64,000 nt of DNA, taken from NCBI GenBank assembly GCA_965218625.1, contig CBDCLG010000012.1, positions 62,001 through 126,000 on the forward strand. The letters are read 5' to 3'. The notes under the pieces are model-generated. The model searched no databases, was not told the DNA's origin, and saw only the letters and a program-made list of their open reading frames with translations. Made by a program: the position numbers and the translations under genes. This document shows, piece after piece, positions 53,959 to 62,285 of this stretch. This DNA is from Bin5 sp965218625 (GTDB taxonomy: Bacteria > Chloroflexota > Anaerolineae > Caldilineales > Caldilineaceae). Every line of letters starts with the position of its first letter. Positions within the stretch are counted from its first letter, which is position 1.

Positions 53959-54031
53959 GGCTTATGCCTATACGCAATATAAGGCGCCGAGCGGCGCCAG
54001 CGGCGAACCGGACAACGGGGAGGATAGCCGG

Positions 54032-54982
54032 ATGAGCGAGAGAAGGAGCGGGAGTGCGCCGAGAGCGGAGGTTGACCCCGCCGGAAGCGCGGCGCCGGCA
54101 TTGCGAGCAAATAGCTCTCTCAGCGAGGCAGTTGCTGGCTACGAAGAAGAGATGGTTGGCAAGGGATACAGCGTGAACACAATCAAGTCCTTCGCCAATG
54201 ATTTGAAAATACTGCGTACTTTTTTGGACGACTCAGCAGTGCTGCGGGAGATTCAAACGCAGCATCTACAGGATTTTCTCATATGGATGCAGGGTGAGCG
54301 CGGGCGGCCTTGCGGCCCAAAAACGCTGTCGCGGCGGATTACGACGCTCAAGAGTTTTTTCTCGTGGCTACACGGAATCGGCGCGATCGGCACCGACCCG
54401 GCTGAACCGATAGTCAACCATGCGGTGCGGACGTCGCTGCCGGAGATTCTTAACCACAGGGAAGTAGGCAATGTGGTGAACGTATGCCAGGACTGGCTGT
54501 GGGATGGCGACAAGCCGGACGCCCGGCCATATGTCCTGGTCGGCCTGTTGCTTCAGACGGGGATCAAGAAGAGCGAGGCCGTCAGCCTGTTGTTGGAGGA
54601 CATCGCGCGTCAAGATGCCCAGGAAGCGTCGGTGTTTGTTCGCTACGAAGAGGAACGGTATGCGCACAAGAACCGCAAGCTGGACCTCAATCCCAGCTTT
54701 TTGAGACCGCTCGAGCAGTACCTGGAACAGTACCAGCCTGAGAATTTTCTGTTTGAATGTACGCCGCGCAACCTGGAGTACGTGCTGGAAGAGGTAGGCG
54801 GCCGGGCGAAGATCAAGCGGGTCAAGGTGGGTTTCGAGACGTTGCGGTGGACCAGCGTCGTGCGGGATTTCAAGCAGGGGATGAAGGATGAAGCGTTGCG
54901 CAAGAAGATGGGCCTGAGCAAGGTCACGTGGCGGGAGACGAGCCAAAAAGTTCACGAGCTGGCTGGGGTCACACAGTTGTAG
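54032..54982 (+). CDS. Tyrosine-recombinase homologue with degenerate active site
   Basis: 316 residues. A disordered N-terminus precedes a SAM-like core-binding domain (30-120: VNTIKSFANDLKILRTFLDD and the KTLSRRITTLKSFFSWLH helix), then the catalytic fold (135-310). Against XerD, Arg148 becomes Lys179 (QTGIKKSEAVSL), His244 becomes Glu269, Arg247 is kept (Arg272 in LRWTSVV), the LGH His becomes Leu295 and the Tyr nucleophile becomes Ser304. DNA binding is plausible but strand cleavage is not. ATG 54032 has GAGGA nearby. No phage or transposon genes are adjacent, suggesting a domesticated DNA-binding protein. Confidence 0.8.
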   Translation: MSERRSGSAPRAEVDPAGSAAPALRANSSLSEAVAGYEEEMVGKGYSVNTIKSFANDLKILRTFLDDSAVLREIQTQHLQDFLIWMQGERGRPCGPKTLSRRITTLKSFFSWLHGIGAIGTDPAEPIVNHAVRTSLPEILNHREVGNVVNVCQDWLWDGDKPDARPYVLVGLLLQTGIKKSEAVSLLLEDIARQDAQEASVFVRYEEERYAHKNRKLDLNPSFLRPLEQYLEQYQPENFLFECTPRNLEYVLEEVGGRAKIKRVKVGFETLRWTSVVRDFKQGMKDEALRKKMGLSKVTWRETSQKVHELAGVTQL

Positions 54983-55093
54983 CGTTTCTTCAACCATCCG
55001 CGCGCCGCCGTCCTTGGGACCGAAGGCGCGGGAAGGTGTCTCCTGGATTGCTGAAGATGTAGCGGGCGTTTGGCAGGGGTGCGTGTCAGACGT

Positions 55094-56014
55094 TCAGGCG
55101 ATATCCCCGAAGTTCGCGTTTCCCCAACTGCGAATTGAATGACGGACCGTATGCGCGAGCCGTCCCCACTCCGGGAGGGCGAGTGTTTCGGCGCGGCGGC
55201 TGGGATCGATGTCTGCGGCGTGCAGCCACTGGTCTGCCTGCTGTTTGGAGCAGGAGAGGCCTGCGCTGAGGCTGTTGCGGAGCTGTTTGCGGCGCTGAGA
55301 AAAGCCGGCGCGGACGATGCGGAAGAAGTGGGCCGGCGCGACTCCGGGGACGGCGGGCTGGGGGAGGAGGTCGAGACGCAGAACGGAGCTGTCGACTTTG
55401 GGACGGGGGAGAAAGGCGCCGGCGGGCACGCGCTGCAGGATGCGCGGTCGGGCGTAGAATTGGACGCTCACAGCGAGGAGCGACATTTGGCCGGGCTGGG
55501 CAACGATGCGCTGCGCGACTTCTCGTTGCACGAGGAGGACGGCCAGAGAGGGAGGCGTGGAGCACTCCAAGATGTGGCGGAGAACGGCGCTGGTGATGTA
55601 GTAGGGAAGATTGGCGACGATCTTGTAGCTCGCGCCGCGAGGCGTGTCTGGGCGCGTCTGGAGGGGTTCGGGTGCAGTGCTTTGCAAGACCTCGGCTGGA
55701 TCGAGTTCGAGAATGTCGGCGTGTACGAAGGAGACGTGGGGCTGATCGGCGAACTGCTGCCGAAGGATTGGAATGAGGCGCTGGTCGAGCTCGACGGCTA
55801 CGACGCGGCCGGCGCGTGCGGCCAGCTGATGGGTCAAAGCGCCTAGGCCGGGGCCGATTTCGAGGACGTTATCGGTTGGGGTGAGATCGGCTGCGTCGGC
55901 GATGCGGGCGAGGTGGGCGGAGTCGACGAGGAGGTTCTGGCCGAGGGACTTCCTGAGGTCCAGGTTGTGGCGGCGGAGCAGTTCGAGGGGTGAGGAAAGA
56001 GTACGATTACTCAT
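55094..56014 (-). CDS. rsmA: 16S rRNA A1518/A1519 dimethyltransferase
   Basis: 306 residues. RKSLGQNLLVD, the SAM loop VLEIGPGLGALT (50-61), ELDQRL and the catalytic NLPYYI (135-140) are all classical. The C-terminal RNA-binding domain has FSQRRKQLRNSL. It makes four N6,N6-dimethyl marks near the 3' end of 16S rRNA. A Pro/Thr-rich insert (AEVLQSTAPEPLQTRPDT, about 107-124) lengthens it slightly. Its start overlaps the lepA stop by 8 bp, so the pair is coupled. Confidence 0.96.
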   Translation of the reverse strand: MSNRTLSSPLELLRRHNLDLRKSLGQNLLVDSAHLARIADAADLTPTDNVLEIGPGLGALTHQLAARAGRVVAVELDQRLIPILRQQFADQPHVSFVHADILELDPAEVLQSTAPEPLQTRPDTPRGASYKIVANLPYYITSAVLRHILECSTPPSLAVLLVQREVAQRIVAQPGQMSLLAVSVQFYARPRILQRVPAGAFLPRPKVDSSVLRLDLLPQPAVPGVAPAHFFRIVRAGFSQRRKQLRNSLSAGLSCSKQQADQWLHAADIDPSRRAETLALPEWGRLAHTVRHSIRSWGNANFGDIA

Positions 56015-57821
56015 CCTCGAGGCTTAGCACAGTCATAAAGGCCTCCTGCGGGATCTCGACGGCGCCGACCATCTTCATGCGTTTCTTGCCCGCTTTCTGG
56101 TTCTCGAGCAGCTTGCGTTTGCGCGTGACGTCGCCTCCGTAACACTTTGAGAGCACGTCTTTGCGCAGGGCCTTCACGTTTGCGCGGCTGATCACCTTGT
56201 TGCCGATGGCGGCCTGGATGGGGACGGTGAATTGCTGGCGGGGGATGATCTCCTTCATCTTGCTGACCATGCGCTGCCCCTTGGGGTAGGCGTCGTCGCG
56301 GTGGATGATGATGCTGAGAGCGTCGACGGGCTGGCCGTTGACGAGCACATCCAATTTGACCATGTCGGAGGGCTGGTAGGCGTCTAGCGTGTAGTCCATT
56401 GAGGCGTAGCCGCGCGTGCGGGCTTTCAGTTCGTTGTAGAAGTCGACGATGATTTCGGCGAGGGGGATCTGGAAGCTAAGCTCGACCCGTTTTGTGTCGA
56501 GCCAGAGCTGATTTTTGACGCGGCCGCGGCGCTTGGTCACCATCTCAAGTATCGGACCGATGTAGGTGGAGGGTGCGTAGATCTGCAGCCCGCACCAGGG
56601 TTCTTCGACATGCTCGATGAGGCTTGCGTCGGGCAGGTCGGCGGGGCTTTCGAGCAGAAACTGGTTGCCGTCCGTTGTCATGACGCGGTATGCCACCGAA
56701 GGCGCGGTGAAAATAATTTCCAGATCATACTCGCGCTCGAGCCGTTCCTGCACGATCTCCATGTGGAAGAGGCCGAGAAAGCCGAGGCGGAATCCGAAAC
56801 CGAGCGCCTGGCTGGTCTCCGGCTCGAAGGTCAAGGCGCCGTCGTTCAGGTGCAGTTTTTCGAGCGCGTCGCGCAGGTCGTGATAGTCGTCGGAGTCGGT
56901 CGGGTACAGACCGGCGAAAACCATCGGTTTCATCGGCTCATAACCAGGCAAGGGCTGCGGCGCGGGGTCGGAGGCGAGGGTAATGGTGTCGCCGACATCG
57001 AGGTCCTGGACGCTCTTGAGGCCGGTGGCAATATAGCCGACCTCGCCGGCCTCCAGGCGGGAGGCCTTTACGGGCGCGGGCGTAAGGACGCCGATCTCGA
57101 TGGGGTCGATGCGTTTGTTGCCGGAGATAGCAATGAGGCCTGCCGGCGCCGTCATGGCGCCGTTGACGACGCGCACGTAGGCCACGACGCCCTTGTAGGG
57201 GTCGTAATGGCAGTCGAATATGAGCGCCTGCAGCTTGGCGTCTGCGTTACCCTGCGGCGGCGGCACCTGCTCGACGATGGTTTCCAGCACGTTTTCGATG
57301 TTCAGGTCGTCCTTGGCGCTGATGCGGAGAATGTCGGCGGCGGGCACGGCCAGCAGGTCTTCGATATCCTGTGCGACCTCGTCGGGCATGGCTGCCGCCA
57401 GATCGATCTTGTTGAGCACGGGAATGATGGTCAGGTCAAGTTCCATCGCGGCGAGAAGATGTGCGACGGTCTGGGCCTGGATGCCCTGGGAAGCGTCAAC
57501 GACGAGAACGGCGCCCTCGCAGGCCTGGAGGGCGCGCTTGACTTCGTAGGTGAAATCGACGTGGCCGGGTGTGTCGATGAGATTCATTTCAAAGTCGGCT
57601 GACGGTTGCCCGGGGCGCTGGCGGCGGTAGATCATGCGCACTGCGCTGGCCTTGATGGTCACGCCTTTCTCGCGTTCAAGGTCCATCGAGTCGAGCAGCT
57701 GTTCTTTCATTTCGCGATCGGTCACAGTGCCGGTGAGCTGGATCAGTCGGTCGGCCAGCGTGCTCTTGCCGTGATCGATGTGCGCGATGATGCAGAAGTT
57801 GCGGATGTGGTCCAGATCCAT
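56007..57821 (-). CDS. lepA: Elongation factor 4
   Basis: 604 residues, standard length. G1 AHIDHGKST (13-21), effector region, DTPGHVDF and NKIDLAAA complete the GTPase. EF-G-like domains follow with SFQIPLAEIIVDFYNELKARTRGYASMDY and the LepA-specific C-terminus KVISRANVKALRKDVLSKCYGGDVTRKRKLLENQKAGKKRMK. It acts on stalled or mistranslocated ribosomes. Upstream of rsmA, to which it is coupled. Divergent from the Lgt-like gene across about 130 bp. Confidence 0.97.
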   Translation of the reverse strand: MDLDHIRNFCIIAHIDHGKSTLADRLIQLTGTVTDREMKEQLLDSMDLEREKGVTIKASAVRMIYRRQRPGQPSADFEMNLIDTPGHVDFTYEVKRALQACEGAVLVVDASQGIQAQTVAHLLAAMELDLTIIPVLNKIDLAAAMPDEVAQDIEDLLAVPAADILRISAKDDLNIENVLETIVEQVPPPQGNADAKLQALIFDCHYDPYKGVVAYVRVVNGAMTAPAGLIAISGNKRIDPIEIGVLTPAPVKASRLEAGEVGYIATGLKSVQDLDVGDTITLASDPAPQPLPGYEPMKPMVFAGLYPTDSDDYHDLRDALEKLHLNDGALTFEPETSQALGFGFRLGFLGLFHMEIVQERLEREYDLEIIFTAPSVAYRVMTTDGNQFLLESPADLPDASLIEHVEEPWCGLQIYAPSTYIGPILEMVTKRRGRVKNQLWLDTKRVELSFQIPLAEIIVDFYNELKARTRGYASMDYTLDAYQPSDMVKLDVLVNGQPVDALSIIIHRDDAYPKGQRMVSKMKEIIPRQQFTVPIQAAIGNKVISRANVKALRKDVLSKCYGGDVTRKRKLLENQKAGKKRMKMVGAVEIPQEAFMTVLSLEDE

Positions 57822-57850
57822 TAGTTACGAGCAGGCAGGTCCCTGATTCC

Positions 57851-57880
57851 TTGGTATGGTCACGATGGGAACAGTATACT
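57851..57880 (+). promoter_or_regulatory. Candidate promoter between lepA and the Lgt-like gene
   Basis: TTGGTA (57851-57856) and TATACT (57875-57880), spacer 18 bp. AGTATACT is itself palindromic, so the same -10 could serve lepA on the other strand. Confidence 0.4.
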
Positions 57881-57950
57881 ACACGCGGGCCTGGCGCCGG
57901 CGAACGGCCGTTTGAATCCGGGCCCTGCGACAGCTCGCCGGGGAACAGCC

Positions 57951-58739
57951 GTGTATCCGTCTCTTCAGGTTGGCCCGATTTCGCTCCCGACCGCCCAGAT
58001 TCTGGCCCTGGTGGCGGCCTGGTTCGGCCTTTCTGTCATGGCCCAGGTCGGTCGCCGCCTGCGGTTGGACCCGGATATGGTCTGGAATCTGGGCACGCTG
58101 GCGCTGGCGGCGGGACTCATTGTAGCCCGGCTGTCCCATGCAGTCCAGTATTGGAGCGTCTATCGCGCCGAGCCGATGCTGCTTATCAGCATTCGCCCCG
58201 GTGGGCTTCTCTTCTGGCCGGGCGCGTTCGGCGCGCTGGCGGCGGGATACATCTATCTGGTGCGCAAGGGGGTCGATCCGCGGCCGGTCGGGGTGGCGGC
58301 AGTTTTCGGATTGCTGGCGGGCGGGGCCGTGCTGGAGGCGTCCAACTTCCTGACCGCGGCGACTGTGGGTGTTCCCGGCACTCCGCCGGCGGCTATTTCC
58401 TCGGCGCTGACCGGAATTGGCAAGCTGGCAGAACCGCTGCGGCTGATTTCGGGCGAGGTCCGCCATCCTGTTGCGCTCTACCGGGCGATCGGCATGATGC
58501 TGATTGTCGGCGGCTTTCTGCTGTGGGGCAACTGGAAACGGCCGCGACGGCTGCTGGGCCAAGCGCTGCTGGCGCTGGCGCTGTTGCGGCTTTTTGTGGA
58601 CGGATTTGCGGCTGACGCGAGTCAGTTAGGCCCGCTGCGTATTTCACAACTGGTGGCTTTGGTCGCGGCGCTCGGGCTGGCGCTTGCGCTGGCCGGGACC
58701 GTTTACAGGGACAGATCTTCATCGGGCGAGGCGGGCTGA
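57951..58739 (+). CDS. Divergent prolipoprotein diacylglyceryl transferase-like (Lgt-like) membrane protein
   Basis: 262 residues from GTG 57951 (GGGGA upstream); a TTG at 57912 is possible. Seven hydrophobic helices. The opening YPSLQVGPISLPTAQILAL, the GGLLFWPGAFGAL stretch (84-96), RHPVALYRAIGMM, and the end LLRLFVDGFAADASQLGPLRISQLVAL follow the Lgt order. But the signature HGGL/FHGG has lost its histidines, and the segment equal to RIGNFINGE reads EASNFLTAA, losing the Arg essential in E. coli Lgt. It may be an inactive or repurposed relative. The family call rests on order and pattern, not on catalytic residues. Confidence 0.65.
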   Translation: MYPSLQVGPISLPTAQILALVAAWFGLSVMAQVGRRLRLDPDMVWNLGTLALAAGLIVARLSHAVQYWSVYRAEPMLLISIRPGGLLFWPGAFGALAAGYIYLVRKGVDPRPVGVAAVFGLLAGGAVLEASNFLTAATVGVPGTPPAAISSALTGIGKLAEPLRLISGEVRHPVALYRAIGMMLIVGGFLLWGNWKRPRRLLGQALLALALLRLFVDGFAADASQLGPLRISQLVALVAALGLALALAGTVYRDRSSSGEAG

Positions 58740-58819
58740 CCGTACCTGAACTTACGCCTGCGAGAATGCCAGTGGCGGGCAGCTCGAGCTGTGTGACAAG
58801 AGGATGGATCTCCGCCGGG

Positions 58820-59458
58820 TTACGGAATCTGCTGAACGACAAGAAGGATTCCTGCCTTTAGCGAGATTTGCGCGGGCGAGGATGCAAGCGTGTTGCTGAC
58901 ACCGCGCGTGCTGCCGAGGTGCAAGGTAGCGTCTTCGAGAGGGAATTCGAGGCCGCGGTAGGTCACTCCCGTAACCTCTGCGCTCAGGGCGACCGCGCTG
59001 ACGTAGGCGCCGGTAGAGCCCGTCAGTGAAAGGGATTGGGGCCCGCGCAGGACGCGCGCCAGCTGATCTCCTTCAGCGATGGCGAGGGGGACGGGCCAGC
59101 TCCTTTGGGCCAGGATCAGCAGGTTGGCGATCGTCTGGTCGAGGCGGCCGCCGACGGCTCCCAAAAGGACAAGTTCGGTCGCGCCGTCGCGGACGGCGCG
59201 CTCGATCGCCAGTTCGAGATCGGTGGCGTCTTTGGCGGCCGGATGCTGTTCCACTTCTACACCCAGTTTGCGCAGCTGCGCCAGATGCGCGGGGTCGATG
59301 CTGTCCAGGTCGCCGACGATCAGGTCGGGCTGCAGGCCGAGCGCGTCGAGGTGGCGCGCGCCGCCGTCGACTGCGATGCAATAGTCGCCGGTTCGCAGCC
59401 AGCGCGTGATGGCGCTGTAGTCGGCGATTTCGCCGTTGGCGAAGAGCAAGGCGCGCAT
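58820..59458 (-). CDS. thiN: Thiamine pyrophosphokinase
   Basis: 212 residues. VDGGARHLDALGLQPDLIVGDLDSI (Asp50, Asp52) and KDATDLELAIERA (Asp77, Asp80) hold the metal-binding acidic residues, and AVGGRLDQTIANL closes the active site. The C-terminal thiamine-binding domain is present. It phosphorylates thiamine to TPP using ATP. No TPP riboswitch was seen upstream. With the MTH1187-family protein earlier, thiamine salvage looks supported. Confidence 0.93.
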   Translation of the reverse strand: MRALLFANGEIADYSAITRWLRTGDYCIAVDGGARHLDALGLQPDLIVGDLDSIDPAHLAQLRKLGVEVEQHPAAKDATDLELAIERAVRDGATELVLLGAVGGRLDQTIANLLILAQRSWPVPLAIAEGDQLARVLRGPQSLSLTGSTGAYVSAVALSAEVTGVTYRGLEFPLEDATLHLGSTRGVSNTLASSPAQISLKAGILLVVQQIP

Positions 59459-59473
59459 GGGCTTCCGATTCCT

Positions 59474-60088
59474 TTAGAGGAACGCCTGCCAGACAAAGAT
59501 CGAGAGCATTACTGCGCTGATCGCGAATTCGACGGCCATTGCAAGCAGGAATCCACTGACATAACCTTTCACCGCGTGCGTGGCGGCATACCGATGTGAG
59601 CGGGCGCTGGTTTCGATCCTGCTGCCAACATCGGCTGCCGCTGCGAGACTCCCAGCTTCACCTGAGGCGCTTGCGGACGCCGCAGAAGCGCGTTGCGAGC
59701 GGCGGTATTCCATGAGCCAGAGGGCCGAAATCGAGCCGACGGCGGCGCCTACGAAGGTGCCTACGACCGGAATGCTGGATAGCAGGATCGCGCCGGCCAG
59801 CCCACCGAGGATGGAGACGCCGATCGAGCGCCAGCCTGCGCCGGAACGGCGGCTGCTGACAAAGCTCAGGCCCAGATCGGCGCCCCAGGCGATGACCGTG
59901 AGCAGGGCGAGGACGATCAGCGTCGGCCAGCCGATGCGGACAAAACCGTCAGCCCACGCCCAGACGAGGACACCGAGCCAGATGAAGGGTGGGCCGGGAA
60001 GGACAGGAACCATTGCGCCGACGATGCCCAGGACGATGAGCAGATAACTGATGCCGAACAACAGGTCTGAAAGTTCAATGTACGGCAT
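59474..60088 (-). CDS. DUF456 membrane protein
   Basis: 204 residues. LSDLLFGISYLLIVLGIVGAMVPVLPGPPFIWLGVLVWAW is the defining DUF456 segment, with a glycine-zipper-like run IGVSILGGLAGAILLSSIPVVGTFVGAAVGSI and a terminal helix. Function unknown. Its start overlaps the nnrE stop by 14 bp, and thiN follows after 15 bp, so 61972-58820 may be a single operon. Confidence 0.85.
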   Translation of the reverse strand: MPYIELSDLLFGISYLLIVLGIVGAMVPVLPGPPFIWLGVLVWAWADGFVRIGWPTLIVLALLTVIAWGADLGLSFVSSRRSGAGWRSIGVSILGGLAGAILLSSIPVVGTFVGAAVGSISALWLMEYRRSQRASAASASASGEAGSLAAAADVGSRIETSARSHRYAATHAVKGYVSGFLLAMAVEFAISAVMLSIFVWQAFL

Positions 60089-60854
60089 CGAGACCTTCCA
60101 AGCATGCAGTATTGTCCCCGGCTTTCAGGGGCAAGAGCGTGTCGCCGGCGAAAAGTGGCGGCAGGTCCAGGTCCAGGCGTTCGTAGAGCGCCGGAGGCAC
60201 TCCAATGTCAGCGAGGAATAGGTGGCCGCGGGCTGCCTTCGCCTCTGACTGCAGGAGCCCGAGCTTGGGCAGCGCCAGGGTCATGGTGGCGGAGGCCGCA
60301 ACGTGTGGGCTGAACAGCTGACCGCTGGAGGCGTCGAGACCGCTGGGGACGTCGAGGCTGAGGATCGGTGCGACGCTGCTGTTCGCCAGCTGGATCAGAT
60401 CGGCGGCGCGGCCGCGCGGGGGGCCGGTCAGGCCGCAGCCTATCAGGGCGTCGATTACGAGGTCGGCGGGTGGGAGCTCCCAGCCTTCCTCGGCCCATGC
60501 GAGGGGTGCGTCCATGCGCTGAAGCGCGGTCAGCTGGCTGCGCATTTCGCATTGGGGAATGTCGCTGAGCGGATGCGGCAGCACGATCTGTACCCATGCG
60601 CCCCAATTGAGCAGGTGGCGCGCCGCGGCAAGTCCGCCGCCGCCGTTGTTTCCGCGCCCGGCCAGCACGACGATTGGGCGGTCCTGCAGGGCATCGGCGG
60701 CGCCATTCTCGTCATCGGACAGCATTTTTCTGGCCAGGCGCGCCAGTTCGCGGCCGGCGTTCTCCATCATCTGCACGGGCCGAACGCCATACTCTTCGAC
60801 CATGAGCCGGTCGACGGCGCGCATCTGGTCGGAAGTTAGCGCAGGCAGGTTCAC
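60075..60854 (-). CDS. NAD(P)H-hydrate epimerase domain protein (YjeF N-terminal family)
   Basis: 259 residues from a GTG at 60854 whose GTGA overlaps the upstream stop. MRAVDRLMVEEYGVRPVQMMENAGR, LAGRGNNGGGGLAAARHL (65-82), VIDALIGCGLTGPP and LSLDVPSGLDASSG match YjeF_N epimerases, which repair the S/R epimers of hydrated NAD(P)H. The GNNGGDG motif has Gly in place of Asp. The C-terminal ADP-dependent dehydratase domain normally fused in bacteria is absent, so a separate dehydratase would be needed. Confidence 0.88.
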   Translation of the reverse strand: MNLPALTSDQMRAVDRLMVEEYGVRPVQMMENAGRELARLARKMLSDDENGAADALQDRPIVVLAGRGNNGGGGLAAARHLLNWGAWVQIVLPHPLSDIPQCEMRSQLTALQRMDAPLAWAEEGWELPPADLVIDALIGCGLTGPPRGRAADLIQLANSSVAPILSLDVPSGLDASSGQLFSPHVAASATMTLALPKLGLLQSEAKAARGHLFLADIGVPPALYERLDLDLPPLFAGDTLLPLKAGDNTACLEGLDAVH

Positions 60855-61972
60855 GCGCCCGGCTCCGGTTGCTGCGGGGGCAGGAGGAAAAAGCTGAGCA
60901 GCCAACAGGCCAGAGCGGGGATAAAGATTGTGCTGGTCCACAGATGGACGGACCAGGTTGTGCCTGCGGTTGGCAGGAGTACGGCGTAGTAGCCGGTGTA
61001 GAGGAGAAAAGGAAAGGCGGGTGCGAGCCAACGGATCGTTTGCGGGTTGAGGCGCGGATGGACCCGCCAGGACAGGTAGTCGATCACGAGGGCGGCGGCG
61101 CCCATGCCGAGAGCCAGCCAGATCATGAGGGGACGTTCGTAATCGATGATGGCCGCTCCCAGGATGGCCATGCCGAGGACCGTGGACACCGCGCCCAAGG
61201 GGAGCCGCCAGCGGCGAAGCGCGAGGAGGAGTGGTCCCGTCATGGCGGCCGCGGTGAGGATGGCTCCGGCCAGCCCGGCAGCTTTGCCAACATCGTGGTG
61301 AAAGTAGCCATCGCCCGTTCCCGGCGTTCCGAGCTGCACTGTCACGGGGAAGTAAAACATCATGAAGAAAATGAGGTTTGCGAGAAAGAGTCCCAGCGAC
61401 CCGATTGCGGGCGCGAGCATGCGCCAGCAAGGGTTGTCGTCATGCCGATTCCAGGCAGCGCGCAACGGGCCGGCGACGACGAGGCCGATGCCCAGCCCAA
61501 GCAGGACATGCGTTGGGCTGTAGAGCGCTTCTATACCGCGCTCGACGCCGAAGAGCTGATGCCATACTATGTCACCGGCGCCGCCGGCTGCGAAGACAAA
61601 GAGACCGAGGCCGGTCAGTCGGTAGCCGTTTGGGATCGCCAGCGTCAGAGGGTAACCGCGCAGCATGTTCAAAGTGGTGGCGCCGGCAAAGACGATGGCG
61701 ATGAGCAGAAAGCCGCTGTAGAAAAAAGCGTGCCAGGGCGTAAAGAAGGACTGATCGACGCGACCGTGATTGTGCGCCCAGCCGTCCAGATAGAGGCCGC
61801 CGACAAATATTGCGCTCAGCGCCGTCACCAGCCAGTCGAAGCGCAGACCGGAAATTCGTTGCTGGACGGCAACAGCTTGCGTTTCGCCCTTTGGCGCCTG
61901 CGCTGAAACGGAAGAGGAGGCCTGGGCTTGCGCCCCAAGAGCGCGCTCGATAGTGTCTTTCGTCATGCTCAT
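60851..61972 (-). CDS. Unknown His-rich polytopic membrane protein
   Basis: 373 residues; no family recognised. After a Ser/Ala-rich 40-residue N-terminus there are about ten hydrophobic helices. Charged and His residues cluster at helix ends: DGWAHNHGRVDQSFFTPWH (Asp63, His67, His69, His81), GDIVWHQLFGVERGIEAL (Asp134, His138, Glu144, Glu148), SPTHVLLG (His155), GYFHHDVG (His224, His225, Asp226) and SVHLWTS (His342). Such an arrangement suggests metal or heme binding within the membrane. Coupled to nnrE by a 4-bp overlap. Start ATG 61972; ATG 61966 is also possible. Confidence 0.75.
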   Translation of the reverse strand: MSMTKDTIERALGAQAQASSSVSAQAPKGETQAVAVQQRISGLRFDWLVTALSAIFVGGLYLDGWAHNHGRVDQSFFTPWHAFFYSGFLLIAIVFAGATTLNMLRGYPLTLAIPNGYRLTGLGLFVFAAGGAGDIVWHQLFGVERGIEALYSPTHVLLGLGIGLVVAGPLRAAWNRHDDNPCWRMLAPAIGSLGLFLANLIFFMMFYFPVTVQLGTPGTGDGYFHHDVGKAAGLAGAILTAAAMTGPLLLALRRWRLPLGAVSTVLGMAILGAAIIDYERPLMIWLALGMGAAALVIDYLSWRVHPRLNPQTIRWLAPAFPFLLYTGYYAVLLPTAGTTWSVHLWTSTIFIPALACWLLSFFLLPPQQPEPGA

Positions 61973-62156
61973 TCTATCTTATCAATACGGAACAATTGCG
62001 CCTTCGTTTCAGTGTAACCGAATCCGAGGGGCGCGCAAAGCGGGTCCGAAATCCGGGCGGAGGTGGGCGTAGTTTTCGCCCGTAAACTGCCGGAAAGATC
62101 GGGCGCAAGTTGCCCGGTGTCAGGCGAAAACAGTGACACTTTTTTTGCAGCTTGTT

Positions 62157-62185
62157 TTGAGAATTCAAGCCGCCGATGGTATTCT
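62157..62185 (+). promoter_or_regulatory. Sigma-70-type promoter for nadC-nadA
   Basis: TTGAGA (62157-62162) and TATTCT (62180-62185) with a 17-bp spacer, about 100 bp before the nadC ATG. The rest of 61973-62285 shows no gene. Confidence 0.5.
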
Positions 62186-62285
62186 ACGGTCGATACCCAG
62201 TCAGCATCAGAGAATAGCGCCGACTCAGAAAGGCCGAGTGAATTTTCGTACGGGTAAGGCAGTTATTTCCACCGAAGGTGCGTAG

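Noticed and set aside
54032..54982. Active integrase marking a genomic island
   Set aside because: Catalytic residues are substituted and no tRNA, att-like repeats, phage or transposon genes flank it.
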